Shown: piece by piece, positions 37,391-46,114 of the stretch
Position numbering within the stretch: position 1 is the first letter of the stretch
How the letters are laid out: the number at the start of each line of letters is the position of its first letter
Notes under the pieces: model-generated
Told to the model about the DNA's origin: nothing
What the model saw: only the letters and a program-made list of their open reading frames with translations
Databases searched by the model: none
Source of the DNA: CAVZCK01 sp963798805
GTDB taxonomy: Bacteria > Pseudomonadota > Alphaproteobacteria > Rhizobiales > Rhodomicrobiaceae
Reading direction: 5' to 3'
Length of the DNA: 64,000 nt
Assembly (NCBI GenBank): GCA_963798805.1
Contig: CAWCVC010000010.1
Coordinates: 1,612,001-1,676,000, forward strand
Made by a program: the position numbers and the translations under genes

Positions 37391-38779
37391 TCAGGCTGTT
37401 CGCATCACAAAGCCGGCCGGTACTTCCCCGACGGTGACCAGGCGCCAAAGCGCAATAAGAAGCTTGCGTGCGAGCGCCACGATCATGGTGTTGCGGGTGC
37501 GGCCGCGGGCATCGGCGGTCCGTGCCCGGTACCATTGCGCCAGCGCGCTGTCCTTCTGGAATTTGAGAAAACGCCAAGCCAGTTGGATCATGCCGCGTCT
37601 CATCCGTGCATTGCCCGCTCTGGCAAGCCCCTTCTCCCGGCGTTTCCGGCCGCTTTCATCCGGGGACCCCGTGATGCCCGCATAGCGCGCCACGGCTCTT
37701 CGATCCCGTATATCGCGTGAGAAGACCTCGTGAGTGAGCATGTCAGCGGTCTCGATGCCAACGCCAACAACGCGCGCGAGCAGGCGCACCATCGCATGCG
37801 TGCGCTGCTCGGGAGCCTGGGCAAGCCGTCGCAGGCGCGTCTCCTCGATCTCCTTGATCTGATTGTGGAGGAAACGCAAGCGCGCCAGGTCGCGCAGCAA
37901 TTCGGCAATCGTATTGGGCGGCAGCGATACACCCTCGGGCGTTCGCAATTGTCTCAGCTGTTCCGGTGTCTTGCGCAAGGTCGGTCTGAAGGTCCGCACG
38001 CCAAACCGGGTCAGACACGCTTTCATCCGATTGATGATGCGCGATCGCTCGCGCACCAAGTTCTCACGTTCGCGGTTCGCCCGCTTCGCGTCCTCTTCCT
38101 CGATCGTCGGAATCGCCGCCATACGGCAATGTTGGGGTTCACCCCGCAGCCAGCCGATAAAGGCGCGCTTCAATAACTCAGTATCGAGGCGGTCCGTCTT
38201 GGCGCGACGGTGTTCTCGTGACACCGCAACGCTCGAAGGATGAATCACATGGGCTTCGATGTCGTGCGCCCGCAACCAACGGGCCAGCCAGAAGCCGTCT
38301 CGGCCGGCCTCAAAGGCGAACAGCTTCATCACCTGCGCCTCGATCGCGGCGAGATCCTCGGCGATCCAGCCGTTAAAGTCAGCCCTCGTGATCGTCTCTT
38401 GGATCTGCACCGGGCCGTGCCGGAACTCCAGCATGGCGCTGTCATCGACCGACAGGGCGGTTTTCGTCGCCGACACGGCACGGTAGAGGTCGAAGCCCAG
38501 CTCCTCCTCGATGATATAAATCAGCCGCTCGATTGCATCGGGTTCTTCCGCCATGCGCTTCAGCGTGCGCAGCTCACGCAGGGTTTCGCCGGTGCGCAGA
38601 AAAGAGAGATCGCTCCAGCGTTGGAAGCGCGCATAATAATGCGACGGCATCGGCAGGCGCTTGCTCATGCTGACATAGTCGGTGCCCATGCCAAGCCTGG
38701 GGCAGACCACCCGCTCGATGATGCGGAAATCGAGCCGATCACCGGCGATGCCGACGCCCGAGGCGCCGAGTGCGTCCAT
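37391..38779 (-). pseudogene. Chimeric frame: Hsp70 (YegD) fragment fused to IS110 transposase
   Basis: Residues 1-150 match a YegD-type Hsp70 and follow on from the broken gene at 38890-39396: DRLDFRIIERVVCPRLGMGT, then RADFNGWIAEDLAAIEAQV. From about residue 151 (about 38325) the frame continues in an IS110 transposase: FAFEAGRDGFWLARWLRA, then SREHRRAKTDRLDTELLKRA and the transposase-20 domain VGVGIETADMLTHEVFSR. The transposase lacks its first catalytic Asp region. So the IS110 copy disrupted yegD and an in-frame chimera resulted. Neither half should work. Confidence 0.85.
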
Positions 38780-38889
38780 GGCGAGGCGCTCTCCCTCCGG
38801 CCGGAAGCGGACCAGCGAGAAGTCGCTGGTGCCGCCGCCGAAATCGGCGATGACGCAGAGCTGCGGAGCGGGATGCGGCGTGCGAATCT

Positions 38890-39396
38890 GTAAGCTGCCG
38901 CGAGCGGCTGGGCGACGAAGGTGATGTCCTTAAAGCCGGCAAGGCCGAACGCCTTCGATAGCCGCGTCAAGGCGAGTGTCTCATCGGTGAACTGCCCGGC
39001 AAAACGCACCGGCCGCCCGGCGATGGCCGCCTCACCAAGAGGCCCCAGATCTCGTTCCGCACTGGCGCGCAGGCCTTTCAGCACCAGCGCGATCAGATCC
39101 TCGACGCTGTAGCGCCGTCCGAAGATCAGCGTCCCGGTGAAATTGCTGTTTGCCGCCATCGACTTCACCGACTGGATGAGCCGGCAATCGCTGCGCTGCT
39201 CCAGATAGGCCGCCATCGCCTCCGGCCCGGCCTTCACCACCGGAGGGGCAAAGTTGCTCTTGCCCTTCAGGAAAAAGAGCACCGAGCGGAAATTGCTGCT
39301 GCAGCCCTCCTCATGGCGCGCCACCGCGACATCGCCTTCATCCGGCGACACGACAACAACGCTGTTGGTGGTGCCGAAATCGATGCCGACACTCAT
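38890..39396 (-). pseudogene. yegD: YegD-type Hsp70-like chaperone, N-terminal part
   Basis: The start MSVGIDFGTTNSVVVVSPDE is the ATPase phosphate-1 motif of the Hsp70/actin superfamily. It continues FGRRYSVEDLIALVLKGL and VAQPLAAAYRFA. Then a one-base deletion near 38890 shifts the frame; the correct frame resumes APQLCVIADFGGGTSDFSLV, the phosphate-2 motif, and joins the chimeric frame. YegD-type proteins are Hsp70 relatives without a clear substrate domain. The gene is broken twice: by a frameshift and by IS110. Confidence 0.82.
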
Positions 39397-39714
39397 GGGA
39401 TCGCCTCTTGGTGATGCGAACAGCTGCGGTTTTCGGCCGGCGCCGAGATGGCAGCAATGATGCCTGGTCCGATTGGACCACCCACCTCAGCCGGACCGGG
39501 TGACAGGGCTACATCCGGAAGGCGCGGGACGGCAAGTCCGTTTTGGTCGCTAAAGTCGGTTCTAACCGCCGCAATCGCAAGCCCGGCCTGTTGCCCGGCG
39601 GTCGCCCCTTCGTTCGGCATCGAATTTTTCTGGGGGCTGATTTGGCCAAAGCGTCCAAGACGTCGCGAAGCAGTGTAAGCAGCCTTCGATTGCTCAACAG
39701 CCAGGAGGCATCCG
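39397..39714. other. Intergenic between yegD remnant and nuclease gene
   Basis: The two genes diverge here, so promoters for both should lie within 39397-39714. No clear consensus was identified and no other gene is seen. Confidence 0.35.
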
Positions 39715-40524
39715 ATGCGAGCGGGGATATTGCGAAGCTTTCTTATGGGTGCCGGCCTTGCCTTGGCGCTGGCCTTGCCGGCGCAAGCGCAAAGCACTGA
39801 ATGCCTCGATCAGTGTCAGGATGCTGTAGCACCAAAGCTGGTCAATTCGAGGCTCGCTGCCGAAACCCACATGATCTGCTATTCGCAATTCGTGGTGCTG
39901 TATTCCGGCATAACCCGCACGCCCTTGTGGTCGGCCGAGCATCTGACGGCCGATCGCGTTGAAGTGACGGGCAGCCTGGAAAGACCGAGGGCATCGGCCT
40001 TCCATGCCGAGCAGAGCCTGCCCAAAAATCAGCGGGCGCGGCTCTCCGATTATCAGCGCAGCGGCTATGATCGCGGTCATATGTCCCCCAATGGCGACAT
40101 GTCGACCGAGACGGCGCAGGAGGAGTCATTCTCACTGGCGAACGTGGTCCCCCAGCAGCCCTGCAACAATGAAGAGCTGTGGGAGGGGATCGAGTCCGCC
40201 GTGCGACAGCTCACCTTGACCGAAGGCGAGCTCTACGTGGTCACCGGTCCCGCCTTCATCGGCGATACCGTGAAAAGGCTGCATCATCGCGTGCTGGTGC
40301 CGACCCATCTGTTCAAGGCTATCTATAGCCCCTCGACAGAGACAGCCGGGGCCTATTGGGCGCCCAATGACGGCAGCCAGGACTGGGAACCCATCTCGAT
40401 CTCGCATCTTACGCAGCTGATCGGCATCGATGTGTTTCCCGATATCGCCGCGCGCGCCAAGGAGACCGCGATGCCGCTTCCGCAACCGAGGCCGCACCAT
40501 CGCTGCCGGCTTCACAGCAGCTGA
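39715..40524 (+). CDS. Secreted DNA/RNA non-specific endonuclease
   Basis: 269 residues. A Sec signal peptide (MRAGILRSFLMGAGLALALA, cleavage after AQA near residue 25) precedes a beta-beta-alpha metal nuclease domain. The catalytic motif is YDRGHMSPNGDMS (about 118-131), the DRGH signature of the NUC1/Serratia-type family, and PCNNEELWEGIE carries the metal-coordinating Asn. Such periplasmic nucleases are found near conjugation genes and may clear or process incoming DNA. It starts the transfer-related block here and is followed at 4 bases by a small gene. Confidence 0.9.
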   Translation: MRAGILRSFLMGAGLALALALPAQAQSTECLDQCQDAVAPKLVNSRLAAETHMICYSQFVVLYSGITRTPLWSAEHLTADRVEVTGSLERPRASAFHAEQSLPKNQRARLSDYQRSGYDRGHMSPNGDMSTETAQEESFSLANVVPQQPCNNEELWEGIESAVRQLTLTEGELYVVTGPAFIGDTVKRLHHRVLVPTHLFKAIYSPSTETAGAYWAPNDGSQDWEPISISHLTQLIGIDVFPDIAARAKETAMPLPQPRPHHRCRLHSS

Positions 40525-40527
40525 GCG

Positions 40528-40785
40528 ATGATGGCGCCAATCCAGCCCTTCCAGAATGAAGCCGAGGCCGTCACGCTCGGCGACCTCGCCATCGAGAACC
40601 GCGTCGATCGCGTGACGATCTACGGCAATCTCGACATTACGCGCGACAAGAAGGGCCTGGCCGACAGCCGCCAGCTGCGCGACATCCTGAACCGGATCGT
40701 CGAGGCGCTTGAGGCTGAAGGCGATCTCCCGGACGAGATCGCACCGCCGAAGCCGACGGAGACGATCAAGAACCCCTTCGCCTGA
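40528..40785 (+). CDS. Small hypothetical protein downstream of nuclease
   Basis: 85 residues, MMAPIQPFQNEAEAVTLGDL, with helical segments and the tail PKPTETIKNPFA. It follows the nuclease by 4 bases, so they are probably one operon. The ATG at 40531 is an equally good start. No function can be assigned. Confidence 0.65.
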   Translation: MMAPIQPFQNEAEAVTLGDLAIENRVDRVTIYGNLDITRDKKGLADSRQLRDILNRIVEALEAEGDLPDEIAPPKPTETIKNPFA

Positions 40786-40920
40786 CCAGCCCGGTCCATT
40801 CCGGGAGCGGCGCCGCTCATCATCCGATGCCGGCAGAAGCTCCGAGCTTGGACGGGGCATCACCATGGTCCAACGAGCGTGGATTTCCGCCGAGACCAAT
40901 CCTTTGCCAAGCGCGTGCCG

Positions 40921-41862
40921 CTAACGCGAGGTCTCATCGGCTTTGATGCCATAGGCCTCCGGTTTCGACCAATCCTTTGCCGGCTTGCGAAGCCCGGCGA
41001 GAATGCAGGCGCGATAAACGCTGAGCTCGCCGTTATGCACGCGGTTCGCCAGTGCGGGATGCTCACGCTGCAATCGCTGTAGATAGTAGGCTCGCGTCCC
41101 GCTGGCGGCGGATTTTTGCGATGACCGCGGCACGGTTGCGGGGGCTAGCACCGGGCTTGCGTTGGCATCCGCTTCAACGTCGTGAGCGCGCATTGGCATT
41201 GCGAGCAATGCCACGGCTGGCATGCTCAGCCACACCAGCGCCTCGATGAGCGCCAGGAACATCACCGCCTTGACGGCACGAAGGCCTCGGGCAATGCGGC
41301 CGGCATCGCGACGGGTGAAGGCCCCGATCATGGCAGCGAGACCGCTTACCTCGACGGGCGTCAGAGCGGCTCGCGCCTTGCGGGCTGCCTCGAGCCGCTC
41401 GCGGGCGCTGGCAGCTTGGTTCGTCAAGGCACGGCAATTGGGGCCACAGCCACCGCGCTTGGCTTCCTCGGCTGCTAGCAATGACAGGCGATCGGCTTCG
41501 GTTTCGAGCTCGGTGATGTGTTTTTCGGCATCGGCATAGACCGTCTCGCCATGCTCTCGGCCGAGCAGCTGGCGACCTTGTCGGTCGGCATAGTAATTGA
41601 CGGCACACCACAGCGAGACGGCAACGCAGATCGCCGCGGTGATGCGCATCTGCCGCGACCAGCCGATGGCGCCGGCAACGATCGGAATGACGATTTTGCC
41701 GATATCGGCAAGACCGAAGGCAATGCCGGCGGCGGGGCCGGTCTCAAGGCCATGGGCGACATTGAGTGTGAGGCTGAGCCCGCCGGCGGTGACGGCAACC
41801 GCCATCAGCACACTGCCGGCAGCGTAATGCGCCCAGCGCGGGAGGGTGAGATCAGCGTGCAT
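40921..41862 (-). CDS. Four-TM membrane protein with Cys-pair coiled coil (paralogue C, divergent)
   Basis: 313 residues from ATG 41862-41860 (MHADLTLPRWAHYAAGSV), with GGAGG about 9 bases upstream. Spans lie at about 14-35, 45-67, 71-91 and 205-225. Between spans three and four is a coiled coil with Cys139 and Cys143 in GGCGPNCRAL. The C-terminus (SQKSAASGTRAYYLQRLQRE) is a small helical domain. The architecture matches the proteins at 13317-14450 and 53202-54359, with a shorter Cys spacing. Here it lies in the plasmid-transfer block, next to small regulators. Function unknown; a surface or envelope sensor for the element is an inference. Confidence 0.7.
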   Translation of the reverse strand: MHADLTLPRWAHYAAGSVLMAVAVTAGGLSLTLNVAHGLETGPAAGIAFGLADIGKIVIPIVAGAIGWSRQMRITAAICVAVSLWCAVNYYADRQGRQLLGREHGETVYADAEKHITELETEADRLSLLAAEEAKRGGCGPNCRALTNQAASARERLEAARKARAALTPVEVSGLAAMIGAFTRRDAGRIARGLRAVKAVMFLALIEALVWLSMPAVALLAMPMRAHDVEADANASPVLAPATVPRSSQKSAASGTRAYYLQRLQREHPALANRVHNGELSVYRACILAGLRKPAKDWSKPEAYGIKADETSR

Positions 41863-41994
41863 GGTCGACGTCCTCCATAGAGGGTAATGCACAGATCGGT
41901 CGTGAGGCACCGAACTGCGCATGGTCGCGGCTGTTGTTTGAAGCAGCGGGCGAGAAGCCCTGCGCCCGGGGCGCAGGGCTTCACGGGATCGCCA

Positions 41995-42261
41995 TCACTC
42001 CTGCGGCTCTTTGGGAGCCGGCGGGGTTACGAGGCCTGCCACGGTCTCATCGAGCGAATCCGTCGCCTCGACGGCGTGATTGGCAAAGTTCTCCAGGATA
42101 ATGAGCTCGTCCCGGACCGGCTCGGCCTTGGGCAGGGTCAACAGCTTCTTGAGGCCATGCGAGAGCGCCTCGAGCACCGTGCGGATCTCATAAAGCAGGG
42201 TGCCGGCATCGATGAGGGCATTGCGCAGATCGCAAGGCCCCGTATTGTCGTTATCAGCCAT
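41995..42261 (-). CDS. Small hypothetical protein (88 aa)
   Basis: MADNDNTGPCDLRNALIDAG opens a helical protein (YEIRTVLEALSHGLKKLL) with an acidic C-terminus. A weak AGGAACGG site precedes the ATG at 42261. It lies between the four-TM gene and an XRE gene. No function assigned. Confidence 0.55.
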   Translation of the reverse strand: MADNDNTGPCDLRNALIDAGTLLYEIRTVLEALSHGLKKLLTLPKAEPVRDELIILENFANHAVEATDSLDETVAGLVTPPAPKEPQE

Positions 42262-42413
42262 GATTCCGTTCCTATTCAACGGGGTTGTGGTCAGGCATTG
42301 GTCGGTGTTGACGCACTGGCCAATGCCGCGTTATGAACAATTTAAGTCGACAAGAACAGGATGGCCTATTTTTGGCTTGCGTCAAGACAGGCTCATGGGT
42401 TATTCATGCTCAT

Positions 42414-42671
42414 ATGACCCCGATGCAATGCAGAATGGCGCGCGCCGCGCTCAATTGGACGGTGCATGAGATGGCCAGAAACGCCCAGGTCGGCATCAGC
42501 ACCGTGGTGCGTTTCGAGGCCGGCCGCGGCAAGCCGATCGTGGCGACCGTTGCCGCCATGAAACGCACCTTCGAGGCAGCCGGCATCCGCTTCATCGACA
42601 AGGGCGTCTGCTTCGAGGGCGATGAGCCGGACGCCGGGCCTGCAAGCGCCGCACCGCCCCGTTGGCTATAG
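42414..42671 (+). CDS. XRE-family HTH regulator
   Basis: 85 residues from MTPMQCRMARAALNWTVHEM. The HTH LNWTVHEMARNAQVGISTVV is followed by RFEAGRGKPIVATVAAMKRT and FEAAGIRFID, a common plasmid-borne XRE arrangement. The frame extends to 42333 but the first segment is less likely. Likely local repressor; target unknown. Confidence 0.75.
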   Translation: MTPMQCRMARAALNWTVHEMARNAQVGISTVVRFEAGRGKPIVATVAAMKRTFEAAGIRFIDKGVCFEGDEPDAGPASAAPPRWL

Positions 42672-42725
42672 TCTGACGCCCTCCAAGGCGAAGCGACAAG
42701 ATCGCCGGTCCCCGGCCGAGAAACC

Positions 42726-42977
42726 TTAATTTGGCTTGCCATTGCAAAGAGCGAAGATGGCATCGAGCCGCTCGGTCAACAGCTCGAAGCGCTGCCGGCA
42801 GTCGGTCATGAGCTGCACCAGCTCGTCGAGCTTGGGCTTGACCGCTTGGGTCCCCAGGCGCTTGGCGAGGCTGCGGATCGCCATCAGGGTGATATCGACG
42901 GCGAGGCGGCATTCGAACAGCGGAATGCCGATCGCGATCGCCGGATCGTCGTCACCATCGCTGCTGATTTTGCTCAT
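42726..42977 (-). CDS. Small hypothetical protein (83 aa)
   Basis: MSKISSDGDDDPAIAIGIPL opens an acidic, helical protein (PKLDELVQLMTDCRQRFELL). It converges with the XRE gene and is divergent from the RHH gene. No domain is recognised. Confidence 0.5.
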   Translation of the reverse strand: MSKISSDGDDDPAIAIGIPLFECRLAVDITLMAIRSLAKRLGTQAVKPKLDELVQLMTDCRQRFELLTERLDAIFALCNGKPN

Positions 42978-43057
42978 CGCATCCCCCATTCATCGCAGCT
43001 AATAGCGGCGATAGTATACGTTGAGGCGATAGTACACAAGCGCATAGATTGTCATCC

Positions 43058-43231
43058 ATGACCAAGGAGAAGAAAGAGCCGATCACCATCCGCATCGCGC
43101 CGTCGATGCGCGATGCCTTGCAGGCTGAGGCCGATGCCGAGCGGCGCACGCTCAGCCAGTTCGTCGCCCTCATTCTGGAGCGCTATCTCATGGAGAGCGG
43201 CAAGCCCGCCAGGCGCCCGGCGAAGCGGTAG
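43058..43231 (+). CDS. Ribbon-helix-helix protein
   Basis: 57 residues from MTKEKKEPITIRIAPSMRDA. The beta-strand ITIRIAP, the helix SMRDALQAEADAERRT and the helix LSQFVALILERYL match a RHH DNA-binding protein, as in small plasmid regulators and antitoxins. No partner toxin is adjacent. The basic tail KPARRPAKR may contact DNA. Confidence 0.75.
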   Translation: MTKEKKEPITIRIAPSMRDALQAEADAERRTLSQFVALILERYLMESGKPARRPAKR

Positions 43232-43391
43232 GCGAAGCCCATTTTGAGGCCTCTAATCGCTTGAGGATCATTTCCTGGAGAGACGCCTTATCCTTCAGCC
43301 AAACCCGTGTTCAGCCGGCAAGCGGTGCAATGGCCTGCCCCCAATCCGATCGCCTGGCGAGTTCCCGCGCTTTGACGCAGTCCGAAACCCC

Positions 43392-43871
43392 CTAACGCTT
43401 GATGCCTTCGCATTGAGCCGAAGTCGGCGCCATTGGCTTCAGCAAGGGCCCGGCGACCGCCAGGGCGCCCGAGATGCAGGCGGCGGCAATGGCGATGGCG
43501 GCAGCGGTCCAGGCGAGAGAAGACGCCCCGGGACAGGCTGATGCCTGCGCCGGAGGGGCGGCCGTTCCGCCCATGCCGATATCGGCCGCGGCTGTCCGCA
43601 CCTCATTCGCCACATAATCCGCCGCGGCGGTGATGAGCTGCTCGGCCACCAGCTTCGACGCCTCGATATGCCTGGCGGCGGAGCCGGCGATGCTCTCGCT
43701 CGCGGCGTCAAGGCTCGCCCGCAGCTGCTTCAGCGCTTCGGCCAGGATCAGCTCATTGAGGGTAACGGTGACCAGCACCGGATCGTCCCGACTGAGCAGC
43801 AGATCATGGCGCTTGGCCACCTCGCCGATCAGCCGCTCCGTCGCAATCGAGGTCACCGCATGAGCGTTCAC
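43392..43871 (-). CDS. traM: TraM-like conjugal transfer protein
   Basis: 159 residues, MNAHAVTSIATERLIGEVAK. The start RHDLLLSRDDPVLVTVTLNE fits TraM of IncP-like transfer regions. A single membrane span near the C-terminus (AWTAAAIAIAAACISGALAV) follows a helical domain. Its start overlaps the TraL stop by 4 bases (ATGA), the expected traL-traM order. It belongs to the mobilisation or transfer accessory group. Confidence 0.7.
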   Translation of the reverse strand: MNAHAVTSIATERLIGEVAKRHDLLLSRDDPVLVTVTLNELILAEALKQLRASLDAASESIAGSAARHIEASKLVAEQLITAAADYVANEVRTAAADIGMGGTAAPPAQASACPGASSLAWTAAAIAIAAACISGALAVAGPLLKPMAPTSAQCEGIKR

Positions 43872-44610
43872 AGCGCCCCTTCCAGCTGAGCAAAGATGTC
43901 CTGCTGCACCTTGGTCAGCCGCTGGCGCGCCATGATCGGGAAATCCGGCGAGGCGATGGCTTCGGCGAAGGTGAGATGCCGCTTCATCATCTCCTGCAGA
44001 TCGGCGCCGAAGGTCGCCGGGGTCCGCTGCGGCAGGCGCAGCACGACATGGATGCGATGGCGATGACGGAGATAGACCTCCATCTCCTCAAAGCTTTGCC
44101 GTCCTCGAAGATCGTGCCGAAGTGCTCGTTCAGCCAGACCATGAGCGTGACCTCGTCTGGGAGCTGGCCGGCGAGATCATCGAGGTCGTTCAAGGTCTCG
44201 AGCAAAGTGCGGCCGCTGCCGACGATGATGGCATGCACGACGACGGCCTTGCCCATCGCCGCAATCTGCCGATGCACGTCGTTCTCGATCAGATAGTTGG
44301 AGAGCGCCACATAGCTGGAGGTGCCGGTATCGATCACCGCATGCGCCTCCTCGGTCAGCACCTTTTCCAGGATCTGATCGAAGCGGCGCTCATCGATCTG
44401 CGTGCCGCGCATCAGCTCGATGCGCGTGACGCTCAAGGCAGCAAAGCTGGAGAAGGTCGACGTGGTGGCGTCGGCATCAAAGAGCAACACCGGCAGCTCC
44501 TGCTGGCGATAGAACTGGCCGAGCAGGAAGGCGATGAAGCTTTTACCGACTCCTCCTTTGGAGTTGAGGATGAAATGCACCTTCCACGAGGTCTCATTCT
44601 TCATGCACAT
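43868..44610 (-). pseudogene. traL: TraL-like ParA-type ATPase, frameshifted
   Basis: The N-terminal FILNSKGGVGKSFIAFLLGQ is the Walker A motif of ParA/MinD-like ATPases, and LLFDADATTSTFSSF follows; FDQILEKVLTEEAHAVIDTG is further downstream. This fits TraL of IncP-like transfer regions. Near 44091 one base is missing in a T-run: one frame ends in ALRRWRSISVIAI, and the other continues EEMEVYLRHRHRIHVVLRLP to a stop at 43868. The corrected product is about 247 residues. Overlap with traM is 4 bases. Confidence 0.8.
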
Positions 44611-44759
44611 GGGTTCTCATCTCCTTCTCCAGTGCGTGTGTGAATTCCGCGCGATCCATTGAAACGGCGTGTTTCGGGATGGCGGGCGCCTGCGCGCGAC
44701 AAACGCCAAGCGCTCGCCTCGGCTCTTGGGTGCGGCGTACCGGAGAGCGACCGGCGCAT

Positions 44760-44839
44760 CCGAACGGGGCCGTTCGGTTCCCGGCTGCCCATGCGTCCCC
44801 GACCACACGGGGACGCCGGAGGAGGCGTAGACCTCCGGC
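44760..44839. repeat. Three tandem hairpins in putative oriT
   Basis: Hairpin 1: CCGAACGG (44760-44767) with CCGTTCGG (44770-44777). Hairpin 2: GCGTCCCC (44793-44800) with GGGGACGC (44809-44816). Hairpin 3: GCCGGAGG (44815-44822) with CCTCCGGC (44832-44839). All stems are perfect 8-base pairs. Hairpins 2 and 3 share two bases. Confidence 0.8.
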
Positions 44840-44982
44840 TTGGGGATGCGCTCTGTGCAGCCAGCGTCTTGCAGCCACTGAAAGACGGCCCGCCAGCAGT
44901 GACGCCGCCTCACCAGAGCATTACAAGCTTAGACCGCGTAATCAATCAGAACATGCATCAATAAACCGAAAATCATACAGAC

Positions 44983-45021
44983 TGTGAGTTTTAATGTGAG
45001 TTTTATGAGTTTTGTGAGTTT
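44983..45021 (+). repeat. Four short direct repeats TGTGAGTTTT
   Basis: Copies at 44983-44992, 44995-45004, 45006-45013 (shortened, TGAGTTTT) and 45013-45021. They are spaced by about 10-12 bases, consistent with one helical turn, and sit in AT-rich DNA. Iteron-like; they may be binding sites for a plasmid protein such as TraJ or a replication factor. Confidence 0.65.
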
Positions 45022-45200
45022 GTAATCTCATGAATTTATACAGAATATCTTCAATTTATATTGACAATGCTGTCGGTCATCCCGATCAATATAGACAGTG
45101 AGTGTTGCGGTCCGTGCCCTATGCTGCTTGTGGAGACGTCGTGAGCACGCATGACGTCATGGCCTGACGTGCGGGACCGCCGGTGCCAGGGAGCGCCTCG

Positions 45201-45611
45201 ATGGCTGATCATCGCCAGGCCGTAAAAGTCTATGTGAGCTTTGAGGAGCGTGAGCGGCTCCTGGAGCGGGCACGCGGCTGCGACCTGCCGCTCTCGGCCT
45301 ATCTGCGTCGGCTCGGCATCGGCCATCAGCCCAGATCCACCATCGATGCCCAGGCCGTGCTGTCACTCCTCAAGCTCAATGCCGATCAGGGCCGGCTGGG
45401 CGGGCTCCTAAAGCTGTGGCTGAGCGAACGCCCCGGCTCCGGTGCCTCGGCCTTCGATGTGCGCCGGCTCTTGGGTCAGATCGAGGCGACGCAGCTCAGG
45501 CTGCGGGCGCTGGTCAGGCGTCTCGATGAGCGATGCGCCGCGGGCGAGGGCCAGGCCGATGCTGTCGCGGTTGCCGAGGGCACCAGCCCTGTCTTCAGGG
45601 ATGCGCCATGA
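45201..45611 (+). CDS. traJ: TraJ/MobC-like relaxosome protein
   Basis: 136 residues from MADHRQAVKVYVSFEERERL. An RHH-like N-terminus (KVYVSFEERERLLERARGCD) is followed by LSAYLRRLGIGHQP and the TraJ-typical GRLGGLLKLWLSE. RLLGQIEATQLRLRALVRRL forms the C-terminal helix. It would bind oriT and recruit the relaxase. The relaxase start overlaps its stop by 4 bases. Confidence 0.8.
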   Translation: MADHRQAVKVYVSFEERERLLERARGCDLPLSAYLRRLGIGHQPRSTIDAQAVLSLLKLNADQGRLGGLLKLWLSERPGSGASAFDVRRLLGQIEATQLRLRALVRRLDERCAAGEGQADAVAVAEGTSPVFRDAP

Positions 45612-46114
45612 TCGCCAAGCGGGTGCATCGGGTGAAGGGCGGCAGCTTTCGGCGGCTTGGCGGCTATATCGCCCGGCTCGAGGCCGGCAAATGGCAGCGC
45701 ACCGCCGACTATATTCTCGACACGCTCGGCGCCGGCCGGCGCGCCGCGAATATCCGCATCACCAACCGCCAGGCCGAGGTGCTCGATGATGCCCTGGCCG
45801 AGATCACCGCGACGCAGATGCGCAACCGCCGCGCCCGGGGCGAGCGCACCTATCATCTGGTGGTCTCCTTCGCGCAAGGCGAGCGTCCGCTTCCCGAGCA
45901 GCTGCGTGACATCGAGGATGAGCTCTGCGCCTCGATCGGCCTCGGCACCCATCAGCGGCTGTCGGCGATCCATACCGACACCGCCCATCTCCATATCCAT
46001 GTCGCCATCAACCAGATCCATCCGCAGACGCTGGCGCTGATCGAGCCCTGGTACGACAAGGCCAAGCCTGCTCGGCCTTGCCTTGAGCGTCGCTCTCCGT
46101 CGCCTGGATGGTGA
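45608..46114 (+). pseudogene. traI: TraI-type relaxase, N-terminal part only
   Basis: The first 160 residues match IncP-like TraI: MIAKRVHRVKGGSFRRLGGY, then ITNRQAEVLDDALAEITATQ, then RTYHLVVSFAQGERPLPEQL, and HLHIHVAINQIHP, the His-triad metal motif that supports nicking. After WYDKAK the sequence no longer matches and the frame stops at 46114. The C-terminal 500 or so residues of a normal relaxase are absent. Downstream (46083-46889) a piece of a different plasmid gene is joined, so a deletion removed the interval. Confidence 0.82.

Larger units (their letters stand above)
44611..45200. other. Putative origin of transfer/regulatory region
   Basis: No gene is seen in these 590 bases between divergent traL and traJ-like genes, which is where oriT lies in IncP-type plasmids. 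It contains three perfect hairpins (44760-44839) and four TGTGAGTTTT-type repeats (44983-45021), with AT-rich DNA after them. A nick site could not be placed with confidence. Confidence 0.6.

Noticed and set aside
44983..45021. CRISPR array
   Set aside because: The repeats are only 8-10 bases with no spacers of normal length; no cas genes are present.
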